Source of the DNA: an uncultured Clostridia bacterium
GTDB taxonomy: Bacteria > Bacillota > Clostridia > RUG12999
Length of the DNA stretch: 46,732 bases
Assembly: GCA_946555455.1 (NCBI GenBank)
Contig: CAMNSU010000012.1
Span: forward strand, 1 to 46,732
Direction: 5' to 3'
A program made the position numbers and the translations under genes. A model generated the notes under the pieces. That model was not told the DNA's origin. It did no database searches and saw only the letters and a list, made by a program, of their open reading frames with translations. Shown piece after piece: positions 9,197 through 17,158 of this stretch (its first letter is position 1; the number at the start of each line of letters is the position of its first letter).

Positions 9197-10372
9197 CTAC
9201 CAGAATTTTACCCATTTGTCTGTTTTGCGCATCAGCGCTTCCATGTAGTAGTAGTCTCCCCAAATCACACACTCATCAACGCCGCGGTTCGCCGGTTTTG
9301 CATAGACGCCGTGCTGCAAAATCCCGTTAGATTTTTGTCCCGCAGTGGTATAGTCCTGCGCTAGCGACCGCAACATCGCATCCGCCGCGCCGGTATAAAT
9401 CTGTTTTAAATCTTCTCTCTCTATGTATTTTATCGCCTCGTCCAGCCCGCAAGCTGCAATTGCGGCCGAACTGGAATCGCGCGGCTGTGTGCCGCTCGTG
9501 AAAATCAAATCCCAATAGGGCACGAAATCCTGCGGCAGACGGTTCAAATAATATGCCGTCACTTTTTCGTGCACCTCCATAGCAAGCGCGTCCTTCGTAT
9601 AGCCAAAACTCAACGGCAGTCCGTAAACCGCCCACGCCTGCCCGCGCGCCCAACAGGAATCGTCGCTATAGCCCTGATGGGTTTCGCCGTGATGCGGCAA
9701 TCCCGTTTCAGGATCCATGAAAAACGTGTGGAAGGTGGACGCGTCCTCCCGCAAAATGTTATCCAGCGTTGTTTTCAAATGTTTTTTTGCCCGCTCTGTA
9801 TAGAGCGTATTTCCTGTTTCTTCGCCTGCCCAATAGAGCAGCGGTAAATTCATCATACAGTCAATGATAAACCGATAGTTCGCAGGGTCGTCGATTCTGC
9901 CCCACGCCTGGAAAAACTCGCCTTTTTCTTTCCAGCGGCGCATGAGCGCGTCCGCTGCGCCCACGGCAACATCTTTTGCATGTCCGTCGCCCGTGAGTTT
10001 ATAGTGCGCCACGCAGGAGAGGGAATACAAAAATCCTATATCGTGCGTATCCATGTCTCCATGGCGCAGACGGTCTTCAAAATTTTCTGTGTGATGCTCC
10101 GCTACGCGGCGGTAGCTGTCTTTGCCGGTCAGCGCATATGCCAGCCACAGCATTCCTGTGTAGAAACTGCACGTCCATTCATCGTTTGCGCCGCCCGCAT
10201 ACCAGCCATTTTCGCTGGACGAGCGCGGAAACTGGTCTGTGAAACTGTCCATGGTTTCATCCAGCCGCTTACAGCAAAACGCCAGCGCGTCCTCCGCCTC
10301 CTGACGCGTAAACGCCGGTACTTTCTGGAATATCTCCGCCTGGAGAATCGGTTCTTGTACAATATGTTTCAT
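9197..10372 (-). CDS. unsaturated glucuronyl hydrolase (GH88)
   Basis: 391 residues with no signal peptide, so cytoplasmic. It has the GH88 alpha6/alpha6-barrel signature, with the two acids of the Bacillus GL1 enzyme seen as Asp111 (in DTHDIGFLY) and Asp171 (in FIIDCMMNLPLLYW), the usual 60-residue spacing. WARGQAWAVYG and QPRDSSSAAIAACGLDE are also typical. The enzyme hydrates the 4,5 double bond of the unsaturated uronate left by a lyase, which opens the sugar and frees the rest of the oligosaccharide. This pairs with the heparinase-type lyase and importer of the locus. Start ATG at 10372 follows AGAAGGGGGAAC. GH105 is a less likely alternative, given the length and motifs. Confidence 0.88.
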   Translation of the reverse strand: MKHIVQEPILQAEIFQKVPAFTRQEAEDALAFCCKRLDETMDSFTDQFPRSSSENGWYAGGANDEWTCSFYTGMLWLAYALTGKDSYRRVAEHHTENFEDRLRHGDMDTHDIGFLYSLSCVAHYKLTGDGHAKDVAVGAADALMRRWKEKGEFFQAWGRIDDPANYRFIIDCMMNLPLLYWAGEETGNTLYTERAKKHLKTTLDNILREDASTFHTFFMDPETGLPHHGETHQGYSDDSCWARGQAWAVYGLPLSFGYTKDALAMEVHEKVTAYYLNRLPQDFVPYWDLIFTSGTQPRDSSSAAIAACGLDEAIKYIEREDLKQIYTGAADAMLRSLAQDYTTAGQKSNGILQHGVYAKPANRGVDECVIWGDYYYMEALMRKTDKWVKFW

Positions 10373-10736
10373 TTGATATTTTGTTCCCCCTTCTCACGCC
10401 ATTTCATTGTATTTTCCCCTATATTTTGCCTTCTTTATATGTAACTCCAATATATAACCTCAAATTGCTTCCCAAAACAGCAACCTTAACGCAAAGCGCC
10501 GCAGTTCAGGCAGCGGTCTGCCCCGCAGACCTGTTATTTATTTTTCCCCACAAAATCCCCTGAGATTGAATACGTTCTTGTGCCTTTAGACATAAGGGAA
10601 TCGAATCATATATGCCTTAACCCCGCCGCGTTTCCGAAAGAAACGCCGGGCGGGGTGGGCACCTATCCGCTGCCTTTCACAAGACAGTTTTTATGCCTAA
10701 GCAAAAGAGAGTCGAACCGCGTGCGGTCTCCTTTAT
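10373..10736 (-). other. intergenic region between permease and GH88 genes with strong hairpins
   Basis: No gene is seen in these 364 bases. On the minus strand a very strong hairpin lies at 10621-10656 (CCCCGCC...GGCGGGG enclosing GCGTTTC...GAAACGC), without a T tract. A second hairpin around 10519-10536 has arms GGTCTG/CAGACC. Two related 30-base segments with TTCGAYTCYCTT near 10598-10612 and 10704-10718 bracket the first hairpin. The hairpins may stabilise or partly terminate the operon transcript between the transporter and enzyme genes. Confidence 0.45.
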
Positions 10737-11621
10737 TTAACCTTTCACTGCTCCTACCATTACGCCTTTGACGAAATATTTTTGCAGGAAGGGGTAAACG
10801 AACAAAATGGGCAATGTCGCAACAACAATAACAGCGTATTTAATGGTTTCACCAACCACTTCCTGGTCTCCTACGCCCACGCCGCTGCTCGACGCCATGT
10901 TCGTTGTATCATTTTGAATCAGGATTTCCCGCAGTACAAGCTGCAGCGGGAATTTTTCTCTGGTGTTCAGATAAATCATCGCGTTGAACCATCCGTTCCA
11001 GTGCGCCACTGCATAGTATAGCACGATAACAGCAATGGTGGGCAGCGCCAGCGGCAGCACAATTCTTCCCAAAATGGTGAAATGTCCCGCGCCGTCAATT
11101 TTTGCGCTTTCCTCCAGCGAAACCGGAATTGCTTCAAACCCTGTCCGCATGATAATCAGGTTGAACACCGAAATGGACGCGGGCAAAATGATAGCAAACA
11201 GACTGTCGTAAAGTCCCAAGTCTCTGACGTTCAAATAGCTGGGAATGAGTCCGCCTTGGAAAAACATGGTGAATACAATAAACACTGTAACCACTTTTGC
11301 CGGCATGAAGTTTTTGCGCGACAACACATAGGCTGCCAGCGACGTCAGTGCAATATTAATACAGGTTCCGACAATCACAATAAATAGCGTGTTGCCATAG
11401 CCTTTGACAATCATGGGGTTTTTGAATACCATAGCATATGCCGCCATGTTAAACTTCAGCGGGTACAGCAGCGGCCCCTGGTGCGCCATGAGTTCATAGG
11501 GACTGCTCAGCGATGCAAAAATGACGTGCAGAATGGGATAGAGCATGGTAAACATAATCACTACCATGATGATGTAGTTGAACACCTCAAAAATATTTTG
11601 TCCTTTTGTTCTTCTTATCAT
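10737..11621 (-). CDS. carbohydrate ABC transporter permease (YtcP/YesQ-like, CUT1 family)
   Basis: 294 residues from ATG 11621, which has GGAGGT 9 bases upstream; a longer in-frame start at 11687 lies inside the preceding gene. About six membrane segments are predicted. The EAA-type cytoplasmic loop reads ESAKIDGAGHFTILGRIVLP, the contact site for the ATPase. It ends in KGVMVGAVKG, typical of the YtcP subgroup that works with LplB-type partners. It is 16 bases downstream of the other permease gene. No ATPase gene lies in the window; this importer class usually shares an MsmK-like ATPase encoded elsewhere. Confidence 0.9.
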   Translation of the reverse strand: MIRRTKGQNIFEVFNYIIMVVIMFTMLYPILHVIFASLSSPYELMAHQGPLLYPLKFNMAAYAMVFKNPMIVKGYGNTLFIVIVGTCINIALTSLAAYVLSRKNFMPAKVVTVFIVFTMFFQGGLIPSYLNVRDLGLYDSLFAIILPASISVFNLIIMRTGFEAIPVSLEESAKIDGAGHFTILGRIVLPLALPTIAVIVLYYAVAHWNGWFNAMIYLNTREKFPLQLVLREILIQNDTTNMASSSGVGVGDQEVVGETIKYAVIVVATLPILFVYPFLQKYFVKGVMVGAVKG

Positions 11622-11637
11622 TTCTTCTGCACCTCCT

Positions 11638-12588
11638 TTACCACAATGACGAGTCGTTCGCCCGTTTACTGATTTGGTTTGCCGCAATCAGCAGCAAGAA
11701 GTTAATCACCGAGTTGAACAGTCCCACCGCTGTGGAAAAGCTGTAATCGTTTTGCAGCAAACCGCGGCGGTATACATAGGAACTGATAACGTCTGATGTG
11801 GAATAAATTGCCTCGTTATATAACAGAATAATTTTTTCATATCCCACGTTGAGCATACTTCCCATACGCAAAATCAGCATTACCATAATGGTGGGAATAA
11901 TGCTGGGCAGCGTGATATGAATGGTTTGTTTCCAGCGGCCCGCGCCGTCCAATTCCGCCGCTTCATACAGTTCCATGTCAATGCCTGTCAGCGCCGCTAG
12001 GTATACAATACTGCCCCATCCGACGGTCTGCCAGATTTCCGAAATGACATAGACCGGAACAAACAAATTCGGTTTGTTCAGCATGGTTTCCCGCGGAAAC
12101 CCGAAATAGCTTAAAAAGACAGTGATAACACCATTGTCCATGGTAAAATCACGAATCATGCCGCAGATAACAACCAACGAAATAAAATGCGGCAGGTATG
12201 TAAGCGTCTGTACGGTACGTTTGAACAGGTTACAGCGGATTTCGTTCATCAGCAGCGCCAAAATAATGGGCGCCGGAAACCCGAAAATCAACGTACTTAA
12301 ACTAATAATTAGCGTGTTACCAACAATACGTCCAAAATAGGGGTCGGTGATGAAACTTGCAAAATGCTCCAATCCAACCCAATCGCTCCCCAAAACACCT
12401 TTTCTGGGGTTGAAATCCTTAAACGCAATAATTGCGCCATACATGGGTTTATAATGAAACAGCAGGAAATATGCCACAACCGGAATCAGCATAATATAAA
12501 GCTGGTAATTGCCTCTGAAATCCGCCTTGAGACGGCTCCCAAAGCTTGGTTTGACATAGCCCTGCGCAGTAGCTAGGCTCCCTTTCAT
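11638..12588 (-). CDS. carbohydrate ABC transporter permease (LplB/YteP-like, CUT1 family)
   Basis: 316 residues from ATG 12588, chosen because GGAG sits 6 bases upstream; starts at 12621 or 12600 remain possible. Six membrane segments are predicted, beginning YIMLIPVVAYFLLFHYKPMY, the hallmark of the LplB/YteP subgroup. The EAA loop reads EAAELDGAGRWKQTIHITLP. It forms the membrane channel with the next permease and receives sugars from the lipoprotein encoded upstream. This subgroup commonly imports uronate-containing or other complex oligosaccharides released outside the cell. Confidence 0.9.
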   Translation of the reverse strand: MKGSLATAQGYVKPSFGSRLKADFRGNYQLYIMLIPVVAYFLLFHYKPMYGAIIAFKDFNPRKGVLGSDWVGLEHFASFITDPYFGRIVGNTLIISLSTLIFGFPAPIILALLMNEIRCNLFKRTVQTLTYLPHFISLVVICGMIRDFTMDNGVITVFLSYFGFPRETMLNKPNLFVPVYVISEIWQTVGWGSIVYLAALTGIDMELYEAAELDGAGRWKQTIHITLPSIIPTIMVMLILRMGSMLNVGYEKIILLYNEAIYSTSDVISSYVYRRGLLQNDYSFSTAVGLFNSVINFLLLIAANQISKRANDSSLW

Positions 12589-12593
12589 AAAAA

Positions 12594-12850
12594 TCTCCAT
12601 TCCGCCGCCCTGCATCGGCACAAATAAAAATTAAATTTCTCTTATCGGCAGGGCAAGGAATGATAAGAGATTTTTTTGCGCATGTGCGTTTGCGAACCGA
12701 AGGTGAGCAAAATTTCGCACGCGCTTTTTATTCCGCCGGAGGCTAACGTGAAAGTTCCTTTCACGTTATTCTCCATTCCGCCGCTCCGCATCGGCATATC
12801 ATAGCACTGAAATTTCTCTTATCCGCAGAGGTTCAAAATGATAAGAGATG
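12594..12850. repeat. imperfect direct repeat with hairpins between binding-protein and permease genes
   Basis: Two copies of a segment of about 80 bases (12594-12672 and 12770-12850) begin TCTCCATTCCGCCG and each ends in a hairpin with identical arms TCTCTTATC/GATAAGAGA (12638-12670 and 12815-12848). Between them lies a perfect 11-bp stem with a 3-base loop, TAACGTGAAAG-TTC-CTTTCACGTTA (12744-12768). On the minus strand the left hairpin is followed by AATTTAATTTTT, so it could be a leaky terminator that lets the binding protein be made in excess over the permeases. No gene is seen in the 362-base gap. Confidence 0.6.
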
Positions 12851-12950
12851 GTTAGGCACAGGTGCAATTGTCTTATCCAAAGAAATGGCACCTGCGCCGT
12901 TTATTCCATTCAGAAGATTCTTTAAGAAAAATATTTCCTGTTTTGTTTGT

Positions 12951-14552
12951 TTATCGTGTCTGATAGCGTTTATATTGTGCGTTTTTGATTTCCAGAACGC
13001 GGTCAATGCCTTTGTTTCTCAGTTCGCTCACATAGGAATCAAATTCGCTCAGCGGTTTGATGCCCATGATGAATTGCAGGAAGGTTTCACTCACATAGGT
13101 GTCAATGGCGTTGGTCAGTTTTGCCAGTTCACTGCTTTCCTCTTCCGTTGCACTGATGGTCGGAACTGCATGGCTTTCCGCATTGGTGTTCACCCAAAGG
13201 TCAATTGCCTGTGTCTGTTCTTCACGTTCGTAGTATTGTTCCAAATAGCGTTTGTCCTGCACAAACGGGCCGCTTCCCGCCGCACGGATATAGCGCATGA
13301 GCGCGTTGGTTTTGGTTAAGCCTTCTTCGTTGTGCAGCACTTTGTCCGTATAGGTGGGATAGCCGTCCACCATGTTATAGCTTTCGCCTTCCACACCAAA
13401 GTTATAGAGAAGTTTTCCTTCTTCGCCATAGGCGAAATCCAAGAATTTTGCCGCTACCTGCGGATATTTGCAGGCGGTTGTAATGGCTGCGCTTCCACTG
13501 CTGACATACGGCAGGCTATATGCGCCGAATTCTGCTTTCTGTCCTTTTTCCAGCACCGGATACGGTGTTCCGACCAGTCGGTAGTTCTCCGCTTTTCCTT
13601 CGGAAGTAGCGCTCATCCATTTATCCAGTCCGCTGCCCGCGTAGGCAACGCTTGCGCCGGTTTTGCCTGTCAGCATATTGGTATCTAAAATTTTGTTGTC
13701 GATGGTTGCAATGTTGTTGTCCAGCAATTTTTCGCTGTACCATTTCTGGAACGTTGCCAAAAATTCTTTATATTCCGGCTGCGCGGGACCATATTTGATT
13801 TCATTGCCGTCAACATAATATTCACGCGCAATGCCGTACGCGCCAATGAACGGATTCATGGTTTTCAGATTGTTCAACAAGAAACTCAGCGGCGCCTGCG
13901 CCCCTTTTTCGTCACGGAACTTCACCAGCATGTTATACCAGTCGTCCATGGTTTCCGGCACGGAAAGATTTAAGTCCTCCAGCCAGTCCGCACGCACCAT
14001 GGGGCCTGCGGATACCAACAGTGTTTCATCGCCGCGGATAAACGGGAAACAGTAGTAGGTTCCTTCGTCTGTTTTCGCCATTTTATCAATATCGGGATTT
14101 TCACTGTAGTATTGTTTTAAGTTCACAATCGTGCCGTCGTCCATCAAATCATTCAGCGGCAGAATCACTTCGTCACCGATGGCCTTCTGCGCGCCGCCCG
14201 GATAGGCATACCAATCATTCATAATGATGTCCGGTAATTCATTGGACGCAATCATCAGGTTCAATTTTTCATTTTCCTGCCCTGCTGCCGGATGCTGAAA
14301 TTCCACATTCGCACCCGTTTGTTTCAGCAGTTCTTTTGCAAACGGTGTGTCGCCCAGATTGGCAGCCGTTGCGCTTGTCATGGTGTCAAGCGGCAGCCAA
14401 TAGGTCAGTTTCACGTCTGTTTGCATAGGATATTTACTGATGTCCCCAACTTCTTCTGTCGTCCCGCCGCCATTTCCGCAGCCTGCCAAAAGTGTGGACG
14501 CTGCGAGACATGCCGCTAAAATTCCGCATACACATTTTTTTGTTTTTTTCAT
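12951..14552 (-). CDS. extracellular sugar-binding lipoprotein of ABC importer (LplA-like)
   Basis: 533 residues from ATG 14552. GGAGG is 9 bases before this ATG but only 3 before the in-frame ATG at 14558, so the inner one is preferred. A lipoprotein signal peptide ends in STLLAGC, with the lipidated cysteine at residue 25. The body is a type I solute-binding protein of the LplA/YtcQ group (WLPLDTMTSATAANLGDTPF, GANVEFQHPAAGQENEKLNLMIAS, LPDIIMNDW). It is the first gene behind the divergent promoter region, followed by the two permeases, and captures the oligosaccharide at the cell surface. The ligand is unknown; GH88 and lyase neighbours suggest a uronic-acid oligosaccharide. Confidence 0.9.
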   Translation of the reverse strand: MKKTKKCVCGILAACLAASTLLAGCGNGGGTTEEVGDISKYPMQTDVKLTYWLPLDTMTSATAANLGDTPFAKELLKQTGANVEFQHPAAGQENEKLNLMIASNELPDIIMNDWYAYPGGAQKAIGDEVILPLNDLMDDGTIVNLKQYYSENPDIDKMAKTDEGTYYCFPFIRGDETLLVSAGPMVRADWLEDLNLSVPETMDDWYNMLVKFRDEKGAQAPLSFLLNNLKTMNPFIGAYGIAREYYVDGNEIKYGPAQPEYKEFLATFQKWYSEKLLDNNIATIDNKILDTNMLTGKTGASVAYAGSGLDKWMSATSEGKAENYRLVGTPYPVLEKGQKAEFGAYSLPYVSSGSAAITTACKYPQVAAKFLDFAYGEEGKLLYNFGVEGESYNMVDGYPTYTDKVLHNEEGLTKTNALMRYIRAAGSGPFVQDKRYLEQYYEREEQTQAIDLWVNTNAESHAVPTISATEEESSELAKLTNAIDTYVSETFLQFIMGIKPLSEFDSYVSELRNKGIDRVLEIKNAQYKRYQTR

Positions 14553-14688
14553 GTTCATCTTCCTCCATTTTCTATACGCACGTTTTTATGTAGCTAAAAA
14601 ACCGACCCACCAGCATGTTCCTTTTAGAACCGGAATTTTTCCGTCTGCATGTCATGCAGATTTTGTCCGCTGCTGGCTTCATAATTTT

Positions 14689-14717
14689 ATTATACAATGA
14701 TTTTTTTTCACCGTAAA
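14689..14717 (-). promoter_or_regulatory. predicted sigma-A promoter of the polysaccharide locus
   Basis: On the minus strand TTTACG (14712-14717), a 17-base spacer and TATAAT (14689-14694) face the binding-protein gene, giving a leader of about 130 bases. Confidence 0.55.
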
Positions 14718-15025
14718 CAGGCACTTTGCCATATGAAGGGACACCTTCACAGACGCCCCGCTTTTCATGCGCGTTTGCGCCGTTTTGGTAATGTTTTCCC
14801 CTGCAGAATTGTCCCTGCCCCTGTGAAAGTGGGGCATGGACCGCGGGCGTATGTTTTTCTGCATAGAAAAACGGCACAAAGCGTTCCCTCGTGGCGCGAG
14901 TGTCTTTATTGGACTTACGGAAAATCGCATAAACACAAGGATTTTACGCAGTCAATGAACAGTATTAACTTCAAAAATAAATGATTTTAAAGAAACCTAT
15001 CTTGCATTGGATTTTTTCCACTTGA
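14718..15025. other. divergent intergenic region, no gene seen
   Basis: These bases separate the leftward importer operon from the rightward chromate-transporter pair. Small hairpins are visible (GAAGG-GACA-CCTTC near 14737, TTTTTCT-GCAT-AGAAAAA near 14851), but there is no open frame with a ribosome site and no recognised regulator site. Base composition turns AT-rich near 14930. Confidence 0.4.
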
Positions 15026-15054
15026 TTGTAATTTTGAGTGTTCTATGTTATAAT
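15026..15054 (+). promoter_or_regulatory. predicted sigma-A promoter of the chromate-transporter pair
   Basis: TTGTAA (15026-15031), a 17-base spacer and TATAAT (15049-15054), about 57 bases before the first start codon. Confidence 0.6.
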
Positions 15055-15113
15055 TTGTTTTATAGACAATTATTGGTTTATTGTGTATTTCTATATTTTG
15101 TATGGAGGCTATG

Positions 15114-15701
15114 ATGAGAAAAAACAAACTATTATTAGATTTACTGCTGACATTTATGAAAATAGGTCTTTTCACATTTGGCGGCGGTTCTGCAATGATT
15201 CCTATGATAGAAAATACTTGCGTTGAAAAAAGAAAATGGATTACTCACGATGAAATGATGAATATAACTGTTATTGCTGAATCAACGCCCGGTCCGATTG
15301 CAATTAATTGTGCAACTTATATTGGATATCAGCAGGCGGGTATTATAGGCTCATTGCTCACAACATTGGGCGTTGCCATTCCTTCATTTCTTATTATTTT
15401 CATAATCTCAGCATTTCTTAATAATTTTCTTGAGATAATTTTTATTGCAAAAGCTTTTAAAGGAATTAAAATTGCTGTCGGAATTTTAATTATTGATGCA
15501 GCAGTAAACATGATTAAGAAAATGCAAAAAAGAATACTTGCAATAACTATTATGCTGTGTTCATTTGTGGCTACGCTTTTAATAAATATTTTTTCGTGGA
15601 ACATCTCATCAATCATACTGATGCTTATTGCAGCAGGTATTAGTTTCGCTTGGTTTTTTGTTATATCTATATCCAAATTAAGAGGCGGTGAAAATAAATG
15701 A
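15114..15701 (+). CDS. chromate transporter family protein, short form, first subunit
   Basis: 195 residues from ATG 15114 (GGAGG 5 bases upstream; ATG 15111 is equally in frame). It is a half-length CHR-family protein with the N-terminal signature FMKIGLFTFGGGSAMIPMI, followed by ESTPGPIAINCATYIGY and several membrane segments. Short CHR proteins occur as pairs that insert in opposite orientation and together form the carrier; chromate export is known for some members, but the natural substrate of most gut forms is unknown. It overlaps the second gene by 4 bases (ATGA). The region is much richer in A+T than its neighbours, which suggests acquisition from elsewhere. Confidence 0.88.
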   Translation: MRKNKLLLDLLLTFMKIGLFTFGGGSAMIPMIENTCVEKRKWITHDEMMNITVIAESTPGPIAINCATYIGYQQAGIIGSLLTTLGVAIPSFLIIFIISAFLNNFLEIIFIAKAFKGIKIAVGILIIDAAVNMIKKMQKRILAITIMLCSFVATLLINIFSWNISSIILMLIAAGISFAWFFVISISKLRGGENK

Positions 15702-16255
15702 TTTACTTTCATCTATTTTTCGGTTTTCTAAAAATAAGCCTTTTTGCTTTTGGCGGTGCGTACGGTGCGATACCGCTTATCAGAGATGTTGTATTTTCAC
15801 ATGGTTGGTTGTCAGATGAAATGCTTACATATATGATTGCTGTAAGCGAAAGCACGCCGGGACCTATAATAATTAATCTTGCAACCTATATCGGAAGTAG
15901 TAAGGCAGGATTGTTGGGCGCTGTTGCAGCAACACTCGGCGTCTTAATTCCATGTTTTGTTATTATCATTATTGTTACAGTATTAATGAAGCATGTTAAA
16001 AAAAACAAATATATTCAAGCTGTCCTGCAAGGAGTGAAACCATGTATTATCGGTATTATTTTAGCGACCGGAAGTTACATGGCTATAAGTGCTTTAATTC
16101 CTAATTTAAGCGGTACGCCGTTCAGCATAAAATCGTTTGTTATAACGATTGTTCTTGCACTAATTATGTTCGGTACAAAACCTATACTCAAAAAGAAAAT
16201 ATCTCCGATTATGTTAATTATAATATCTGCAATTTTGGGTATGGCGATTTATTGA
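15698..16255 (+). CDS. chromate transporter family protein, short form, second subunit
   Basis: 185 residues. It repeats the family signature in LKISLFAFGGAYGAIPLIRD and ESTPGPIIINLATYIGSSKAG, with five to six membrane segments. It starts within the stop codon of the first gene, so translation is coupled and the two subunits are made in equal amounts. It is a true paired gene rather than a frameshifted long form, because each half has its own full signature and start. AT-rich like its partner. Confidence 0.88.
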   Translation: MIYFHLFFGFLKISLFAFGGAYGAIPLIRDVVFSHGWLSDEMLTYMIAVSESTPGPIIINLATYIGSSKAGLLGAVAATLGVLIPCFVIIIIVTVLMKHVKKNKYIQAVLQGVKPCIIGIILATGSYMAISALIPNLSGTPFSIKSFVITIVLALIMFGTKPILKKKISPIMLIIISAILGMAIY

Positions 16256-16290
16256 ATATAAATCAGAACGTATAATTTGTTGTCTGAGAA

Positions 16291-16335
16291 CAAAAAAGAG
16301 TGCCCTTATGGATTTTAAATCCAATAAGGACACGT
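16291..16335 (-). terminator. terminator-like hairpin reading leftward
   Basis: Arms CCTTAT-GGATT/AATCC-ATAAGG around 16304-16330; on the minus strand the stem is followed by CTCTTTTTTG. It would stop leftward transcripts from the tRNA region and lies just beyond the chromate-transporter genes. Confidence 0.6.
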
Positions 16336-16351
16336 AGTATAGTCTCCGCGA

Positions 16352-16651
16352 CACGCACGGCAATACGCCGTGCTGCCCCCTTGCAGCATAGCTGCTGCGG
16401 GGCTTCTTGCTAAAATCGTGCCACCGGCACGATTTCTTCACGCAAAAACCTTCTTAAGGTGGGGGTCCTTCCATTTCTATACCAAAAGAGAAAGGGACTC
16501 CCCATTCATGCGCCCAAGGCGCAACCACCAAAAAGCGACCCATGCTTTTTGGTGAGAAGGAGGAGCAAGGCAGCGGGCGGATGATTTATTTTTGCAAAAA
16601 AATAAATCGGAGCAAAGCGAACTTTGCTCCGACGTGGTCGGAGTGACAGGA
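16352..16651 (-). repeat. 300-bp tandem unit 1 next to tRNA-Pro (duplicate of the tRNA 3' flank)
   Basis: This unit is about 93 percent identical to the next 299 bases. It holds a row of hairpins: GCACGGC/GCCGTGC, AATCGTGCC/GGCACGATT, an AAAAAGC/GCTTTTT stem, and at 16608-16631 CGGAGCAAAG-CGAA-CTTTGCTCCG. Its right end (16633-16651) repeats the last 16 bases of the tRNA gene plus CCA and flank, so each unit ends with a piece of tRNA-Pro. Loops and stems differ slightly between copies. No gene is seen; the short frames are shadows. Confidence 0.85.
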
Positions 16652-16950
16652 CACGCACGGCGTATTGCCGTGCTGCCCCCTTGCAGCATAGCTGCTGCGG
16701 GTTTTTTGCTAAAATCGTGCCACTGGCACGATTTCTTCACGCAAAAACCTTCTTAAGGTGGGGGTCCTTTTCATTTCTATACCAAAAGAGAAAGGGACTC
16801 CCCATTCATGCGCCGAAGGCGCACCACCAAAAAGCGACTCGCGCTTTTTGGTGAGAAGGAGGAGCAAGGCAGCGGGCGGATGATTTATTTTTGCAAAAAA
16901 ATAAATCGGAGCAAAGCGAACTTTGCTCCGACGTGGTCGGAGTGACAGGA
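16652..16950 (-). repeat. 300-bp tandem unit 2, ending inside the intact tRNA-Pro gene
   Basis: Second copy, of 299 bases. Its right end is the 3' end of the intact tRNA-Pro, and its hairpin at 16907-16930 acts as the tRNA terminator. In the stem beside it, copy 1 reads CGACCCATGCTTTTT and copy 2 CGACTCGCGCTTTTT, a change that keeps pairing. Confidence 0.85.
16891..16930 (-). terminator. intrinsic terminator of tRNA-Pro
   Basis: On the minus strand a 10-bp perfect stem CGGAGCAAAG/CTTTGCTCCG with a TTCG tetraloop is followed by ATTTATTTTTTT. It starts 3 bases after the tRNA CCA end. The same terminator is present 300 bases further on in unit 1 (16591-16631). Confidence 0.9.
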
Positions 16951-17009
16951 CTTGAACCTGCGGCCTCTTGACCCCCAGTCAAGCACGCTACCAGCTGCGC
17001 CACACCCCG
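16934..17009 (-). tRNA. tRNA-Pro (anticodon GGG)
   Basis: 76 nucleotides including an encoded CCA. The acceptor stem CGGGGTG pairs with CACTCCG (one G-U). The anticodon arm is CTTGA-CTGGGGG-TCAAG, giving anticodon GGG. The T arm contains the usual GGTTCAAGTCC. A leftward promoter precedes it and a terminator follows. Confidence 0.95.
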
Positions 17010-17041
17010 AAATATATACCATTTTTTAAAACTACCGTTCT

Positions 17042-17070
17042 ATTATAGCATAAAGTATTGCATTTGAAAA
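17042..17070 (-). promoter_or_regulatory. predicted promoter of tRNA-Pro
   Basis: On the minus strand TTTTCA (17065-17070), a 17-base spacer and TATAAT (17042-17047), 33 bases before the mature tRNA 5' end. Confidence 0.6.
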
Positions 17071-17158
17071 GCCCCTTTTTCAAATTTTTTAAAAAAATCT
17101 TTCCGCTCAGCTTCCTTTATGCTTTTTCTGCATATACTGAATACAGGGAGGGAACGGC

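Noticed and set aside
10598-10718. tRNA gene suggested by T-arm-like TTCGA sequences
   Set aside because: No acceptor or anticodon stem can be formed around them.
15081-16255. A single chromate transporter gene broken by a frameshift
   Set aside because: Each half has its own complete family signature, start codon and ribosome site; paired short forms are a known arrangement.
16806-17003. 65-residue leftward frame over the tRNA-Pro gene
   Set aside because: Its protein is a translation of the tRNA and the flanking hairpin repeat.
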